A stretch of DNA of 64,000 nucleotides from Thiosocius sp963736445 (GCA_963736445.1 CAVTOY010000002.1:1-64000), one strand, 5' to 3'. Positions 7,550 through 17,169 are shown, counted from the stretch's first letter. Notes: generated from the letters alone by a model not told the origin. Numbers and translations are program-made.

Positions 7550-8755
7550 TCAGCGCCGGCTCAACGCGCGCACCGGATCCAGCCGGGCGGCGCGGCGCGC
7601 GGGCAGCACGCCGAACAGCAGCCCGGTCAGCAGCGCGACCGCGACGGCCGCCAACGGTGCCCACAGCGGAGCGGCGATCGGAAAGCCGGGGAACAGCTGG
7701 CCCAGGGCGAGGATGCCGAGCCCGGCGATCGCAAGACCCAATATTGCCCCGCTGCCTGCCAAGACCACTGACTCGACCAGGAACAGCCGCAGCACCTGCC
7801 GCTCTGGGGCGCCGAGGGCCTTCATCAGGCCGATCTCGGCGACCCGCTGCGAGACCGCCACCAGCATCACGTTCATGACCAGGATGCCGGCGACGGCGAG
7901 GCTGATGGCCGCGATACCGCCGACCGTATAGGTCAGCGCACGCAGGATGCCGTCGAAGGTGTCGAGCAGGGCATCCTGGGTGATGATGGTGACGTCGTCC
8001 TCACCGTCGTGCCGTTCGCGGATGATGTCGCGGGCTGCCGCCTTTGCGCGCGGAATATCCTCCTGGCTGCGTGCCTGGATCAGGACCCGGAACAGTGCCG
8101 GCGTATCGAACAGACTCTGTGCCGCAGCCACCGGAATGATCACCAGGTCGTCGAGGTTGCGGCCGATCGATTGTCCGCCGCTGCTCAAGATGCCGACGAC
8201 CCGGTAGCGCCTGTCGTTTATGCGTATCCATTTTCCCAGCGGACGTTGTTTGCCGAACAGCTCCTTGCGCAGACCCGCGCCGAGGACAGCGACATTGACC
8301 GCACGCTCGGGATCGATCATCGGTAGCGGCCGACCACTACCGATGGTCAGGTGGCGGATCGGGAAAAACGCGTGCGTTGCACCGATCACGGTGACCTCAC
8401 GCTCGCGGTTCGCGAAAGAGACCGGGGCGTTGCCGACAGTGAGCGGGGCCACCCGCAGGATACTGCGATGTCGGAGCAGCGCCATGGCGTCAGCCAGGGT
8501 GAGGTCGCGCGGGGTTTCACCGAATAGCGGCGGCGCGCCGCCGGTAGTCTCCGAGCGGCCGGGCAGCATCACCAGCAGGTGGGTACCGAGCTGAGCGAAC
8601 TCATCGATGACGTAGCGTCGTGCGCCCTCGCCAAGGGCGGTCAGGACGACGACCGACGCGACTCCGATACTCATTGCCAACAGCATCAGCAGGGTGCGGG
8701 TGCGGGCACCCACCAGCGATCCCGTGACAAAACGCAGCAGTTCAGGCAGGCGCAT
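7550..8755 (-). CDS. MacB/FtsX-type ABC transporter permease (first of pair)
   Basis: A 401-residue permease paralogous to its downstream neighbour: N-terminal helix with ARTRTLLMLLAMSIGVASV, periplasmic MacB-PCD domain, and three C-terminal helices ending in LPARRAARLDPVRALSRR. The start chosen is the ATG at 8755 (MRLPELLRF), because longer in-frame extensions run back through the ATPase gene in the wrong frame. This start overlaps the ATPase stop by 14 bases, implying translational coupling. Two different permeases in one operon suggest an asymmetric membrane dimer, unlike the MacB homodimer. Confidence 0.88.
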   Translation of the reverse strand: MRLPELLRFVTGSLVGARTRTLLMLLAMSIGVASVVVLTALGEGARRYVIDEFAQLGTHLLVMLPGRSETTGGAPPLFGETPRDLTLADAMALLRHRSILRVAPLTVGNAPVSFANREREVTVIGATHAFFPIRHLTIGSGRPLPMIDPERAVNVAVLGAGLRKELFGKQRPLGKWIRINDRRYRVVGILSSGGQSIGRNLDDLVIIPVAAAQSLFDTPALFRVLIQARSQEDIPRAKAAARDIIRERHDGEDDVTIITQDALLDTFDGILRALTYTVGGIAAISLAVAGILVMNVMLVAVSQRVAEIGLMKALGAPERQVLRLFLVESVVLAGSGAILGLAIAGLGILALGQLFPGFPIAAPLWAPLAAVAVALLTGLLFGVLPARRAARLDPVRALSRR

Positions 8756-9428
8756 CGTCGACACTGTCGCTTTCGATGCGTCCATCCACCATACGAATCT
8801 GCCGTCGTGCGCGTCGGCCGATAGCGGGATCATGGGTGACGATGACCAGTGTAATGCCCGATGCGTTGAGTGATTCAAGCAGCGCGACCACTTCGCTGCC
8901 GGCGTGTCGATCGAGGTTGCCGGTTGGCTCGTCGGCCAGCAGCAATGCCGGCTGCATAACGATCGCGCGGCCGATCGCGACCCGCTGTCGCTGGCCGCCC
9001 GAGAGCTGGTCGGGACGGTGCTGCGCACGCGGTAGCAGGTCCAGCGATTCGAGCACCTCGTGAACCCGCGCGCCGCGTGACCGTGGATCGGCCCCGGCCA
9101 GCATCATCGGCAGCCCGATATTGTCTGCCGCCGTCAGCCGCGGGATCAGATGGAAGGCCTGAAACACGAAGCCGATATGGCTGCGGCGCAGCGCCGCCCG
9201 CTTCTCCTCGATCAGCGTCGTGGTCTCGACGTCGTCCAGCCGATAGCTGCCGCCATCCGGCCGGTCTAGCAGGCCGAGCACGTTCAGCAGCGTGGATTTG
9301 CCCGACCCCGACGGGCCCATCACCGAGACATAGTCGCCGGCTGGCAGCTCCAGCGTCACCTCGTTCAGCGCGTGGACCCGCTCATCGCCGACCTGGAAAC
9401 GGCGTTCGATTCCACGCAATTCGATCAT
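8742..9428 (-). CDS. ABC transporter ATP-binding protein (MacB/LolD type)
   Basis: A 228-residue ATPase with every expected motif: Walker A GPSGSGKST (about 39-47), Q-loop FVFQAFHLIPRLT, signature LSGGQRQRVAIGRAI, Walker B ALLLADEPTGNLD and the H-loop VIVTHDP. This is the LolD/MacB subfamily that powers lipoprotein extraction or tripartite export of peptides, macrolides or siderophores by moving the periplasmic permease domains. The start overlaps the adaptor stop as ATGA (9425-9428), and its end overlaps the next permease. Coupling through the whole operon indicates fixed stoichiometry. Confidence 0.92.
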   Translation of the reverse strand: MIELRGIERRFQVGDERVHALNEVTLELPAGDYVSVMGPSGSGKSTLLNVLGLLDRPDGGSYRLDDVETTTLIEEKRAALRRSHIGFVFQAFHLIPRLTAADNIGLPMMLAGADPRSRGARVHEVLESLDLLPRAQHRPDQLSGGQRQRVAIGRAIVMQPALLLADEPTGNLDRHAGSEVVALLESLNASGITLVIVTHDPAIGRRARRQIRMVDGRIESDSVDDAPA

Positions 9429-10588
9429 CGGTCGGCATCCGTCTCCCGCCGTGCCTCGGCACCGTCAACCATGCCTTCACGGTCGACCGAGGTGACCACC
9501 AGTTCGCCTTCACTGAGGCCGTCGAGGATCTCGCTATGGTCCCAGTTGGCGGTGCCGACCTGGATCCGCCGCTGCTCGAGCAGTCGGGTATCGGAGTGAA
9601 ACACATAGGCACTGCGGTTCTCGACCACCGCCTCGGTCGGGATGCGCAGCGTCTGTTCGCGAACCGCGAGAATGATCTCGACATCCGCAGAATAGCCGGC
9701 GAGCAGATGGGCGATATCGTCCGGGCTGACAAACTCGATCTCGACGTCGACCGTGCGCGCCTGCTTCTCACGGTCCAGGACATAGTCGGCAATGCGCCGC
9801 ACGCGGCCCGCGAAGCGCCGCTCGCCAAAGGCGTCCAGCGTGATGCGCGCGTCCAGTCCCACACTGATGTCGGCGACATCGACCTCGTCGATCGGCGCCG
9901 ATAGATAGAAACAGCGGTCGGCAATCAGGTCGATCGCCGGCGGCGTCGGTATGCCGATCGGTGACGGCGTGACGTATTCGTTGAGTTCACCGTTTATCTC
10001 GGCAACCACCCCGTCGAAGGGGGCGATCAGGCGGGTCTTCTCCAACGTGGCCTCCGCGACGCCGACGCGCGCGCGGCTGACTGCCGCGGTTGCCCGCGCC
10101 GCCTCGCAGGCCGCCTCGCCCGCATCGGCCGCACTGACCGTCTGATCGACTTGATCCTCCGAGACCAGGCTGCGTCCGAGCAGTTTCTGCTGACGCTGCG
10201 CCTCGCGCCGTGCCTGCTCGGCCTCGATGCAGCGCGCCCGGGCCGTGGCCGCGGCACTCGCCGCCTCCTGTTTGGTCAGCGTCAGCTGCGCGGTCAGGTC
10301 TTTGTTCCACAGCTCCAGCAACAGTTGCCCGCGCTTGACCGCATCGCCCTCCTGCACGGGCAGTTTGGCGATCTGCCCGCCGGCGCTCGGCGACAGCTTG
10401 GCGCGGCGACAGGCCGTAACGGTCCCCGCGCGGGTGTTGGCGACGGTCTTCTCCACCCTGCCCTTCTCGACGGGGGCGACGGCCACCAGAATCGGTCTGC
10501 CTCGATTCGCCCACCACGCCCAGGCGCCGACAAGTCCAAGCAGGATACCTGCGATCAATAGGCGGCGGAGGGTCTTGTTGGTCGACAT
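9425..10588 (-). CDS. periplasmic adaptor (HlyD/MacA family membrane-fusion protein)
   Basis: A 387-residue adaptor of a tripartite exporter. An N-terminal anchor helix (about 10-27, LLIAGILLGLVGAWAWWAN) is followed by a lipoyl half-motif (VQEGDAVKRGQLLLELWN), a coiled-coil hairpin rich in Ala, Glu and Arg (about 105-185), the second lipoyl half (LIAPFDGVVAEING) and beta-barrel and membrane-proximal domains. It bridges the permeases to an outer-membrane channel, which is not encoded here. The start at 10588 (MSTNKTLRR) places the anchor correctly; longer upstream extensions have no hydrophobic or conserved sequence. It is the first gene of the operon, so the promoter should lie in 10589-10885. 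Confidence 0.88.
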   Translation of the reverse strand: MSTNKTLRRLLIAGILLGLVGAWAWWANRGRPILVAVAPVEKGRVEKTVANTRAGTVTACRRAKLSPSAGGQIAKLPVQEGDAVKRGQLLLELWNKDLTAQLTLTKQEAASAAATARARCIEAEQARREAQRQQKLLGRSLVSEDQVDQTVSAADAGEAACEAARATAAVSRARVGVAEATLEKTRLIAPFDGVVAEINGELNEYVTPSPIGIPTPPAIDLIADRCFYLSAPIDEVDVADISVGLDARITLDAFGERRFAGRVRRIADYVLDREKQARTVDVEIEFVSPDDIAHLLAGYSADVEIILAVREQTLRIPTEAVVENRSAYVFHSDTRLLEQRRIQVGTANWDHSEILDGLSEGELVVTSVDREGMVDGAEARRETDADR

Positions 10589-10885
10589 GGCAGGGCGGCA
10601 TGGCTCGCTGATCGGTGATGAGGCGGCGGAGCGTGCGCATCTGCGGCCGAACACGTGTGTGCGAATTGTACCCCAAGCCCAGTCGCCATCGTGCCGAAAG
10701 CCTGTCCTCTGGCCTCGCTGCGTGCATTCGCATGCCTTTGAAATCGCCCGGTTATCGATTCGCTGCAGCATGCAGGCTAAGCATCAGCGGGTTGCCACAG
10801 GCGCCGTTTGAATATCGATCGCAAAGCCACGCGGCCCGGTATAATCGCCAGCTTTCCGCAAAGTCTTCGTCAATAGGGGCGCAAC
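10589..10885. other. divergent intergenic region, exporter operon / argG
   Basis: Nearly 300 bases between two divergent transcription units. No gene is apparent. It contains a possible -10 element for argG and, at 10769-10779, the sequence CATGCAGGCTA, which also forms part of the terminal repeat of the element at 39335-39596 and may be a relic of the same repeat family. Confidence 0.5.
10840..10845 (+). promoter_or_regulatory. putative -10 box for argG
   Basis: A perfect TATAAT hexamer 40 bases before the argG start codon. No good -35 is found 16-18 bases upstream; the TTGAAT at 10808 is too far away. Transcription would begin near 10852, giving a leader of about 34 bases. Confidence 0.4.
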
Positions 10886-12106
10886 ATGGCTCATTCGGGC
10901 ATCAACAAAGTGGTTTTGGCCTACTCCGGCGGGCTGGATACCTCGATCATCCTGCGATGGCTGCAGGACGAATACGGCTGCGAGGTCGTGACCTTCACTG
11001 CCGATATCGGACAGGGTGAGGAGGTCGAACCGGCGCGTGCCAAGGCCGAGGCCGCCGGTATCCGGGAGATCTATATCGACGATCTGCGCGAGGAATTCGC
11101 GCGGGACTTCGTGTTTCCGATGTTTCGCGCCAATGCGGTCTACGAGGGCGAGTATCTGCTCGGCACCTCCATCGCCCGCCCCTTGATCGCCAAGCGGTTG
11201 ATCGAGATTGCCAACGAGACCGGCGCGGACGCGATCTCGCATGGCGCGACCGGCAAGGGCAACGACCAGGTGCGTTTCGAGCTCGGTGCCTATGCCCTCA
11301 AGCCGGACGTGAAAGTAATCGCGCCTTGGCGTGAATGGGACCTGTTGTCGCGCGAGAAGCTGATGCAGTATGCCAAGCAGCACGATATCGCGGTGGACTT
11401 CGCGCAACAGGGCAAGAAATCGCCTTATTCGATGGACGCCAATCTGCTGCACATCTCTTACGAAGGCGGGATTCTCGAGGACCCCTGGGCCGAGCCGGAG
11501 GAAGACATGTGGCGCTGGAGTGCCTCGCCCGAGGCGGCGCCGGATACGCCGACCTACGTCGAGCTCACCTATGAAAACGGCGACATCGTCGCCGTCGACG
11601 GCCAGGCGATGACCGCGGCGGAAACCATGGAGTTTCTGAACAGGGTCGGCGGCGAGAACGGCATCGGTCGTGACGATATCGTCGAGAACCGCTATGTCGG
11701 TATGAAGTCGCGCGGCTGTTACGAGACACCTGCCGGCACCATCATGCTCAAGGCGCACCGCGCCATCGAGTCGTTGACATTGGATCGCGAAGCGGCGCAT
11801 CTCAAGGATGACCTCATGCCAAAGTATGCCAGCATGATCTACAACGGTTATTGGTGGAGCCCTGAACGCGAGGCCCTGCAGGCGCTGATCGATCAGACCC
11901 AGCATGTGGTCAACGGTACGGTGAGGATGAAGCTCTACAAAGGCAATGTGATCGTTGCCGGGCGCAAGTCGCCCAGCCACAGCCTGTTCGACGAGTCCAT
12001 CGCCACCTTCGAGGATGATGCCGGAGCCTATGACCAGAAGGACGCTGAAGGTTTCATCAAACTCAATGCGCTGCGCCTGCGAGTCGGCGCACGCCGCAAA
12101 GGCTGA
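10886..12106 (+). CDS. argG: argininosuccinate synthase
   Basis: A 406-residue enzyme joining citrulline and aspartate with ATP to make argininosuccinate, the penultimate step of arginine synthesis, in the cytoplasm. The family is unmistakable: the ATP-loop VLAYSGGLDTSII near residue 10, the citrulline/aspartate region SHGATGKGNDQVRFE (about 113-127), the KSPYSMDANLLH block (about 176) and the SRGCYETPAGTI block (about 275). Length is normal for the long proteobacterial form. The start has AGGGGC ten bases upstream. The hydrolase gene follows after 14 bases, so the two may be co-transcribed, although no metabolic link is evident. Confidence 0.97.
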   Translation: MAHSGINKVVLAYSGGLDTSIILRWLQDEYGCEVVTFTADIGQGEEVEPARAKAEAAGIREIYIDDLREEFARDFVFPMFRANAVYEGEYLLGTSIARPLIAKRLIEIANETGADAISHGATGKGNDQVRFELGAYALKPDVKVIAPWREWDLLSREKLMQYAKQHDIAVDFAQQGKKSPYSMDANLLHISYEGGILEDPWAEPEEDMWRWSASPEAAPDTPTYVELTYENGDIVAVDGQAMTAAETMEFLNRVGGENGIGRDDIVENRYVGMKSRGCYETPAGTIMLKAHRAIESLTLDREAAHLKDDLMPKYASMIYNGYWWSPEREALQALIDQTQHVVNGTVRMKLYKGNVIVAGRKSPSHSLFDESIATFEDDAGAYDQKDAEGFIKLNALRLRVGARRKG

Positions 12107-12120
12107 GCGGGAGACAAGCG

Positions 12121-13074
12121 ATGCAAAGAAAGTTCTGGCTGATGGTTCTGTTGTTACTGGTTGGGGCCGCCTACGCGCTGCAGAAGGCCGCGCCGCTGCG
12201 CGGCGAATGGCGGCCGGATGAGGTGGCCCCGGGCGTCTATGTGATTCATGGTCCGACCGAACTGCCGTCGCCGTCGAATCAGGGCTTCATGAACAACCCG
12301 GCATTCGTCGTCAGCGGCGAGGGTGTCGTAGTGATCGATCCGGGCAGCAGCGTGCAGGTCGGCGAGATGCTGCTGGCGCACATCGAAAAGGTGGCGGACA
12401 AACCGATCCTTGCGGTCTTCAATTCGCATATCCACGGCGATCACTGGCTTGGCAATCAGGCGATCCGCGCCAGGTATCCGGAGGTGCCGATCTACGGGCA
12501 CGAACGTGTCGGGCCCAAGGTCCTGGCAGGCGCCGGGACCGAGTGGGTCCAGCTGATGCTGCGCCTGACCGAGAACGCCACGCTGGGGACCGATGTCGTC
12601 GCCCCAGACCATCCGGTAAAGGACGGCGATGTGCTGCGCATCGGCGGCCTGACCTACCGGATAATGAACAACGACAAGGCGCACACCGATACCGACATCA
12701 TGCTGCATATCAAAGAGCTCGACGTGATGTTCCTCGGCGACAATGCAGGGCATGGACGCATCCTGCGCCTGGAGGGCGGCAGTTTTGCGGGCAACATTAC
12801 GGCGTTGGAGAATGCGCTTGCCAGCGGCGCCACCGTATTCGTTCCAGGACACGGGCCGAGCGGCGGCAACGAAGTGGCAACCCGCTACCGCGACTATCTG
12901 CAGACCCTTTACGAGACGGTGCAACAGGGCGTCGAGGAAGGCCTCGCGGATTTCGAGATCCGTCCGCTGCTGCTGCCGAAGCTGGGGCCCTGGCAGCAGT
13001 GGGCCGGATTCGACAGCGAGCTGGGGCCGCACATCAGCGGCGCTTACCTCGAGGCGGAGGCGGCCGCATTTTGA
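12121..13074 (+). CDS. exported metallo-beta-lactamase-fold hydrolase
   Basis: A 317-residue MBL-fold protein with an N-terminal signal or anchor (MQRKFWLMVLLLLVGAAYAL). The zinc-binding motif HIHGDHWLGN (HxHxDH, about 101-110) is complete, followed by a metal-bridging histidine in NDKAHTDTD, aspartate in FLGDNAGHG and histidine in PGHGPSGG. The layout resembles the quinoprotein-relay or SoxH-like periplasmic hydrolases, whose substrates are poorly known. SoxH-like proteins occur in sulfur oxidisers, which would suit this genome, but the assignment is not firm. It follows argG by 14 bases. Confidence 0.8.
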   Translation: MQRKFWLMVLLLLVGAAYALQKAAPLRGEWRPDEVAPGVYVIHGPTELPSPSNQGFMNNPAFVVSGEGVVVIDPGSSVQVGEMLLAHIEKVADKPILAVFNSHIHGDHWLGNQAIRARYPEVPIYGHERVGPKVLAGAGTEWVQLMLRLTENATLGTDVVAPDHPVKDGDVLRIGGLTYRIMNNDKAHTDTDIMLHIKELDVMFLGDNAGHGRILRLEGGSFAGNITALENALASGATVFVPGHGPSGGNEVATRYRDYLQTLYETVQQGVEEGLADFEIRPLLLPKLGPWQQWAGFDSELGPHISGAYLEAEAAAF

Positions 13075-13153
13075 GTCTTGCGGATTTCTCGCTGGCGGTG
13101 TGTCTCGAGATGTCATCGGGCGCGATCCCGTTGCGCCTACCGGCCTGGCGGCG

Positions 13154-13894
13154 ATGATGAACGCCTTCGGCATCATGGTGATTGGCGACGAGATCCTCAA
13201 CGGGCGTCGCCGCGACCGGCATTTCGAGGGTATCGGCGGCCTGCTGCGCGAACGCGGTTTCGGTGTGGCCTGGCTGCGCATCCTGCCGGACGATCCCGGC
13301 TATCTCACCGAGGAACTACGGCGCACCATGGCCGAGAACATCCCGGTGTTCTGCTGCGGCGGTATCGGTGCGACGCCCGATGATCACACCCGCGCCTGCG
13401 CGGCGCTGGCCGCCGGGGTCTCGCTGCACAGGCACCCGGCCGCGGTAGCGGAGATCGAGGCGCGGTTCGGTGCCGAAGCCTATCCGCAGCGGATCAAGAT
13501 GGCCGAATTGCCGCAGGGCAGTGAGCTGATCCCAAACCCTGTCAATCGCGTGCCGGGTTTCAGTCTCGCTCGCCACTATTTTTTGCCGGGCTTCCCGGAT
13601 ATGGCGCACCCGATGGCCGCCTGGGTCCTGGATGCCCACTACCGCGAAGGCGGCCTCGCCGAGCGGCAGCGGTCGCTGCGCGTCCGAGGGGTGACCGAGA
13701 GCAGTCTGTTGGACCTGATGGAGGCGCTGGTCGAACAATACCCGGACGCCAAGCTCTTCAGCCTGCCGCGGCTGGGCGCGGAATCCCAGATCGAGATCGG
13801 GTTTCGCGGGCGTGGCGATCTGGATGCCCCGTTCTCCGCGCTGCGTGCGGGACTCGATGAACGCAGCGTCAGCTATGAGCCGCTGGGCGACTGA
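13154..13894 (+). CDS. CinA N-terminal-like (MoaB/MogA-fold) protein
   Basis: About 246 residues with the competence/damage-inducible CinA N-terminal domain, a molybdopterin-binding-like fold: GIMVIGDEILNGRRRDRHF near the start, then the CGGIGATPDDHTRAC loop. The C-terminal amidohydrolase domain of full-length CinA is absent, as in many proteobacterial stand-alone versions. CinA-N domains act as ADP-ribose pyrophosphatases in some species. The start is one of two adjacent ATGs (13154 or 13157); neither has a strong ribosome site. A GTG at 13098 would add 19 residues without similarity. It lies 79 bases after the hydrolase gene. Confidence 0.8.
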   Translation: MMNAFGIMVIGDEILNGRRRDRHFEGIGGLLRERGFGVAWLRILPDDPGYLTEELRRTMAENIPVFCCGGIGATPDDHTRACAALAAGVSLHRHPAAVAEIEARFGAEAYPQRIKMAELPQGSELIPNPVNRVPGFSLARHYFLPGFPDMAHPMAAWVLDAHYREGGLAERQRSLRVRGVTESSLLDLMEALVEQYPDAKLFSLPRLGAESQIEIGFRGRGDLDAPFSALRAGLDERSVSYEPLGD

Positions 13895-13986
13895 CGCCCA
13901 TCCACCACACAGGCTAGACTTTAAGGGCACTCAAGCGGCCGCCGTTGGTTGATGCCGGCCGCATCGATATCTCCGCGGAGCTTGCT

Positions 13987-15372
13987 ATGCGCCTGTCGTT
14001 TCATGGGGCCGCCGGCGGCGTGACCGGCTCGTGTCACCTGGTGGAATGTGCCGGGAAGCGTATCCTGATCGACTGTGGTCTCTATCAGGGCGGGCGCCAG
14101 ATCGAGGAGGAAAATCGGCAGCCGTTCGGTTTCGAACCCAAGGAGATCGATTATCTGCTGCTCACGCACGCGCATCTGGATCATTGCGGGCGCATTCCGC
14201 TGCTGGTTGCGCGCGGTTTTCGCGGCGAGATCATCACTACCGCAGCGAGCCGCGAGCTGGCCCGCCTGGTGATGCTGGACGCGGCGGGTCTGCAGGAAGA
14301 AGAGGCCGAGTGGCTGAACAAGAAGGCCAGGCGCAATCGCAGCAAGGAGATTCAGCCACTGTATACCGTGCTCGACGCGCTCTACAGCATGGATTTCTTC
14401 GGCCGCAGCGCCCGCTATGACGATGCGACAGAACTAGCCACCGGCATAGCCGCGACCTTCATAGAGGCCGGGCATATCCTCGGCTCGGCGAGCCTCGTGC
14501 TCGACCTCGAGGAGGCCGGGCGGCGGCGCCGGGTGCTGTTCTCCGGTGACCTTGGCGCCAGCGGACGGCCATTGATGCGCGACCCCGCGCGGCCCCCGCC
14601 CGCGGATGTCGTGGTCATGGAGACGACCTACGGCGATCGCGCTCACAAGGCGCTCGGACCCTCTATTGACGAACTCTACAGCGCGATCCGCGACACCTTC
14701 CGGCGTGGTGGCAACGTCATCATCCCGACCTTCGCCCTGGAGCGGGCGCAAGAGCTGTTGTTCTGTCTTCGCCAGGGCGTCCAACACGGGGCCTTGCCGG
14801 CCACCATGCAGGTCTTTCTCGATTCGCCAATGGCGATCTCCGCAACCGAGATCTTCCGGCGTCACCCGGACAGCTATGACCCGGAGATAGAGACGCTGTT
14901 TGCGGATGGCGCAGATCCCTTCTCTCTACCCGGCCTGCATTTCACCCGCGAGACCGCGGCCTCCATGGCGCTGAACCGGATCGGCGGCGGGGCGGTGATC
15001 CTCGCGGGATCCGGTATGTGCACCGGGGGCCGGGTGCTGCATCACCTGAAACACAATCTGTGGCGTTCCGACAGCAGTATCGTCTTCGTTGGATTTGCGG
15101 CCAAGGGTACCCCGGCGCGACGAATCATCGACGGCGCGTCAGTGATCAAGCTGTTTCGTGAGCAGATACCGGTTCGCGCGCACATCTACACCATCGGCGG
15201 TTTCTCCGCGCACGCCGACCGTAACGAACTCCTGGCCTGGTGGCGGTCGACCGGTCGGCCTGCGCATACCGTACTGGTGCACGGCGACGAAGAGGCCAGG
15301 CAGGCATTTGCCGAGGCCCTCGGGGGGGCCAATGTGGTGGTGCCGAGCCTGCACGAGGAGCTTCAGATATAG
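13987..15372 (+). CDS. beta-CASP metallo-beta-lactamase RNA nuclease (YSH1/CPSF-like)
   Basis: A 461-residue protein of the MBL plus beta-CASP family that processes RNA (relatives of CPSF-73 and TTHA0252). Motif 1 is TGSCHLVE with the DCGLYQGG strand, motif 2 is HAHLDHCG, motif 3 the histidine of AGHILGSAS, and motif 4 the aspartate of FSGDLG. The beta-CASP part shows METTYGDRAH (A), GSGMCTGGRVLHH (B) and the terminal GGFSAHADRNELLAW (C). All zinc ligands are present, so it should be active. The start is the ATG at 13987, with GGAG six bases ahead. It is a separate unit 92 bases after the CinA-like gene. Confidence 0.88.
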   Translation: MRLSFHGAAGGVTGSCHLVECAGKRILIDCGLYQGGRQIEEENRQPFGFEPKEIDYLLLTHAHLDHCGRIPLLVARGFRGEIITTAASRELARLVMLDAAGLQEEEAEWLNKKARRNRSKEIQPLYTVLDALYSMDFFGRSARYDDATELATGIAATFIEAGHILGSASLVLDLEEAGRRRRVLFSGDLGASGRPLMRDPARPPPADVVVMETTYGDRAHKALGPSIDELYSAIRDTFRRGGNVIIPTFALERAQELLFCLRQGVQHGALPATMQVFLDSPMAISATEIFRRHPDSYDPEIETLFADGADPFSLPGLHFTRETAASMALNRIGGGAVILAGSGMCTGGRVLHHLKHNLWRSDSSIVFVGFAAKGTPARRIIDGASVIKLFREQIPVRAHIYTIGGFSAHADRNELLAWWRSTGRPAHTVLVHGDEEARQAFAEALGGANVVVPSLHEELQI

Positions 15373-15576
15373 TCGGCGCCGCCGGCGTGCCACGGCTACT
15401 CAATCTGGTGCAGCCAAGGTCGAGCGCACCAACGTAGTGCGCGCAGGCCGCGCAGTAACCGGCGTCCGTGCGGGTTTTTTGGTCTTTTGCCGTCAGCTAC
15501 CTTTACCTGGGGCATACGCAGCCGCTGGCATGTATGTTGAATCGAACCTTGTGTCGCAAGCGAGGTCACTCAAGGC

Positions 15577-17169
15577 ATGGCAAATGTATCTGGCGTACCA
15601 CGCCGCCCTGTCGTCCTGGTCATACTGGATGGCTTCGGCATCAATCCGAGCAAACGCAACAACGGCGTTGCGGAGGCAAACACGCCACGCCTCGATGCCT
15701 ATTTCAGTCGCTATCCACACACCACGCTGAACGCCTCCGGTCATGCCGTTGGCCTGCCGGATGGTCAGATGGGCAACTCCGAGGTAGGCCATCTGGTCCT
15801 CGGCGCGGGCGACATCATTCGTCAGGATATCGTGCGTATCAACGACGCGATAGCGAGCGGCGCATTCTTCACCAACCCGGCGCTGCTCGACGCCGCAGAC
15901 CTGGCCCAGCGTCAGGGATGCCCGGTGCATCTGCTTGGCCTGGTATCGGACGGCGGTGTGCACAGCCACCTCGATCACCTCTCGGCCCTGATTCGCCTCT
16001 GCCGGGAGCGCGGCGCCCGCCCATTACTCCACATGATCACCGATGGGCGGGACACGCCGCCGCAGTCGGCGCTGAGCTACCTGCGCGAGGTAGAGGCGCA
16101 GCTCCATGAGTCCGGTGGTGCCATCGCCAGCATCACGGGGCGTTACTATGCGATGGACCGCGACAACCGCTGGGATCGGACGGAGCTGGCCTGGCGCGCG
16201 CTGATGCTCGGCAAGGGTCAGCAGGGCCAAAGTGCCGAGACCGCAATCCGCGGCGCCTATGCGGGCGGTGACACCGACGAGTTCATCCAACCGATCTTGC
16301 TGCCCAGCTATCGGCCCGTTGGCGGCGGTGAGCCAGTGATCTGTTTCAATTTTCGCAAAGACCGGCCGCGCCAGTTGGTGGCCGCCCTGGGTGACTCCGG
16401 TTTCAGCGGCTTCGACCGCGGTGAAGTCCCGGTGGCCGCTGTCACCTGCATGATGCCCTACGATCGCGCGCTGCAGATGGCGTATGCGTTCGAACCCGAA
16501 CGGCCGGCGACCACGCTCGGCGAGGTGGTCAGCACGCTCGGCCTTGCCCAGTTTCATTGCGCGGAGACCGAGAAATACGCGCATGTCACCTATTTTTTTA
16601 ACGGCGGGCAGACGCAGCCCTATCCCGGCGAGACCCAGTTTCTGGTACCTTCCCCCAATGTTGCCACCTATGACCTCAAACCCTCGATGAGCGCACAGGC
16701 CGTTGCCGATGCGGTCGTCGGCGCGATCGACAAGGGGAGCCATGCTTTCATCGTCGTTAATTTTGCCAACGGCGATATGGTTGGCCATACGGCCAAACGC
16801 GACGCCGTGCTGGAGGCGGTCGAGGTCCTCGACCGTGAGGTGCCGAGGGTGCTGGAAGCGGCCGAAAACGCCGGCTACTCCGTGCTGCTCACCGCCGATC
16901 ATGGCAACTGTGAGGAGCTGATCGACCCCTTCACCGGCGAGCCGCATACGCAGCACACTACCTACCCGGTGCCGTGTATGGTACTAGACGAGGAGAACTG
17001 GCAGCTGTCGTGCGCAGGTGGTCTCGCGAACGTGGCGCCGACGGTGTTGGAGTTGATGGGCCTACAATCTCCGGCCGAGATGAAAGCGCCCTCGCTGCTG
17101 TTGCGTAAGCTGCCGGGCAGGCGTCCAGAGCAGCGCCGTCGGCCGCAGCGTCTTCAGGGCGCGGCCTAA
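15577..17169 (+). CDS. gpmI: 2,3-bisphosphoglycerate-independent phosphoglycerate mutase
   Basis: A 530-residue glycolytic enzyme interconverting 3- and 2-phosphoglycerate with two Mn2+ ions and a phosphoserine intermediate. The metal-binding DGFG appears at about residue 18 and the catalytic serine in GQMGNSEVGH at about 69. HSHLDHL, ITDGRDTPP, ITGRYYAMDRDNRWDR (substrate arginines), FNFRKDRPRQL and the C-terminal NFANGDMVGHT and TADHGNCEE metal ligands follow. The arginine-rich tail after PSLLLRKLPG is longer than usual. The start codon lies in a weak context (CAAGGC). There is no operon partner; about 200 non-coding bases precede it. Confidence 0.96.
   Translation: MANVSGVPRRPVVLVILDGFGINPSKRNNGVAEANTPRLDAYFSRYPHTTLNASGHAVGLPDGQMGNSEVGHLVLGAGDIIRQDIVRINDAIASGAFFTNPALLDAADLAQRQGCPVHLLGLVSDGGVHSHLDHLSALIRLCRERGARPLLHMITDGRDTPPQSALSYLREVEAQLHESGGAIASITGRYYAMDRDNRWDRTELAWRALMLGKGQQGQSAETAIRGAYAGGDTDEFIQPILLPSYRPVGGGEPVICFNFRKDRPRQLVAALGDSGFSGFDRGEVPVAAVTCMMPYDRALQMAYAFEPERPATTLGEVVSTLGLAQFHCAETEKYAHVTYFFNGGQTQPYPGETQFLVPSPNVATYDLKPSMSAQAVADAVVGAIDKGSHAFIVVNFANGDMVGHTAKRDAVLEAVEVLDREVPRVLEAAENAGYSVLLTADHGNCEELIDPFTGEPHTQHTTYPVPCMVLDEENWQLSCAGGLANVAPTVLELMGLQSPAEMKAPSLLLRKLPGRRPEQRRRPQRLQGAA

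Noticed and set aside
10808..10845. A full -35/-10 promoter for argG using TTGAAT
   Set aside because: The spacing to TATAAT is 26 bases, too long for sigma70; only the -10 was kept.
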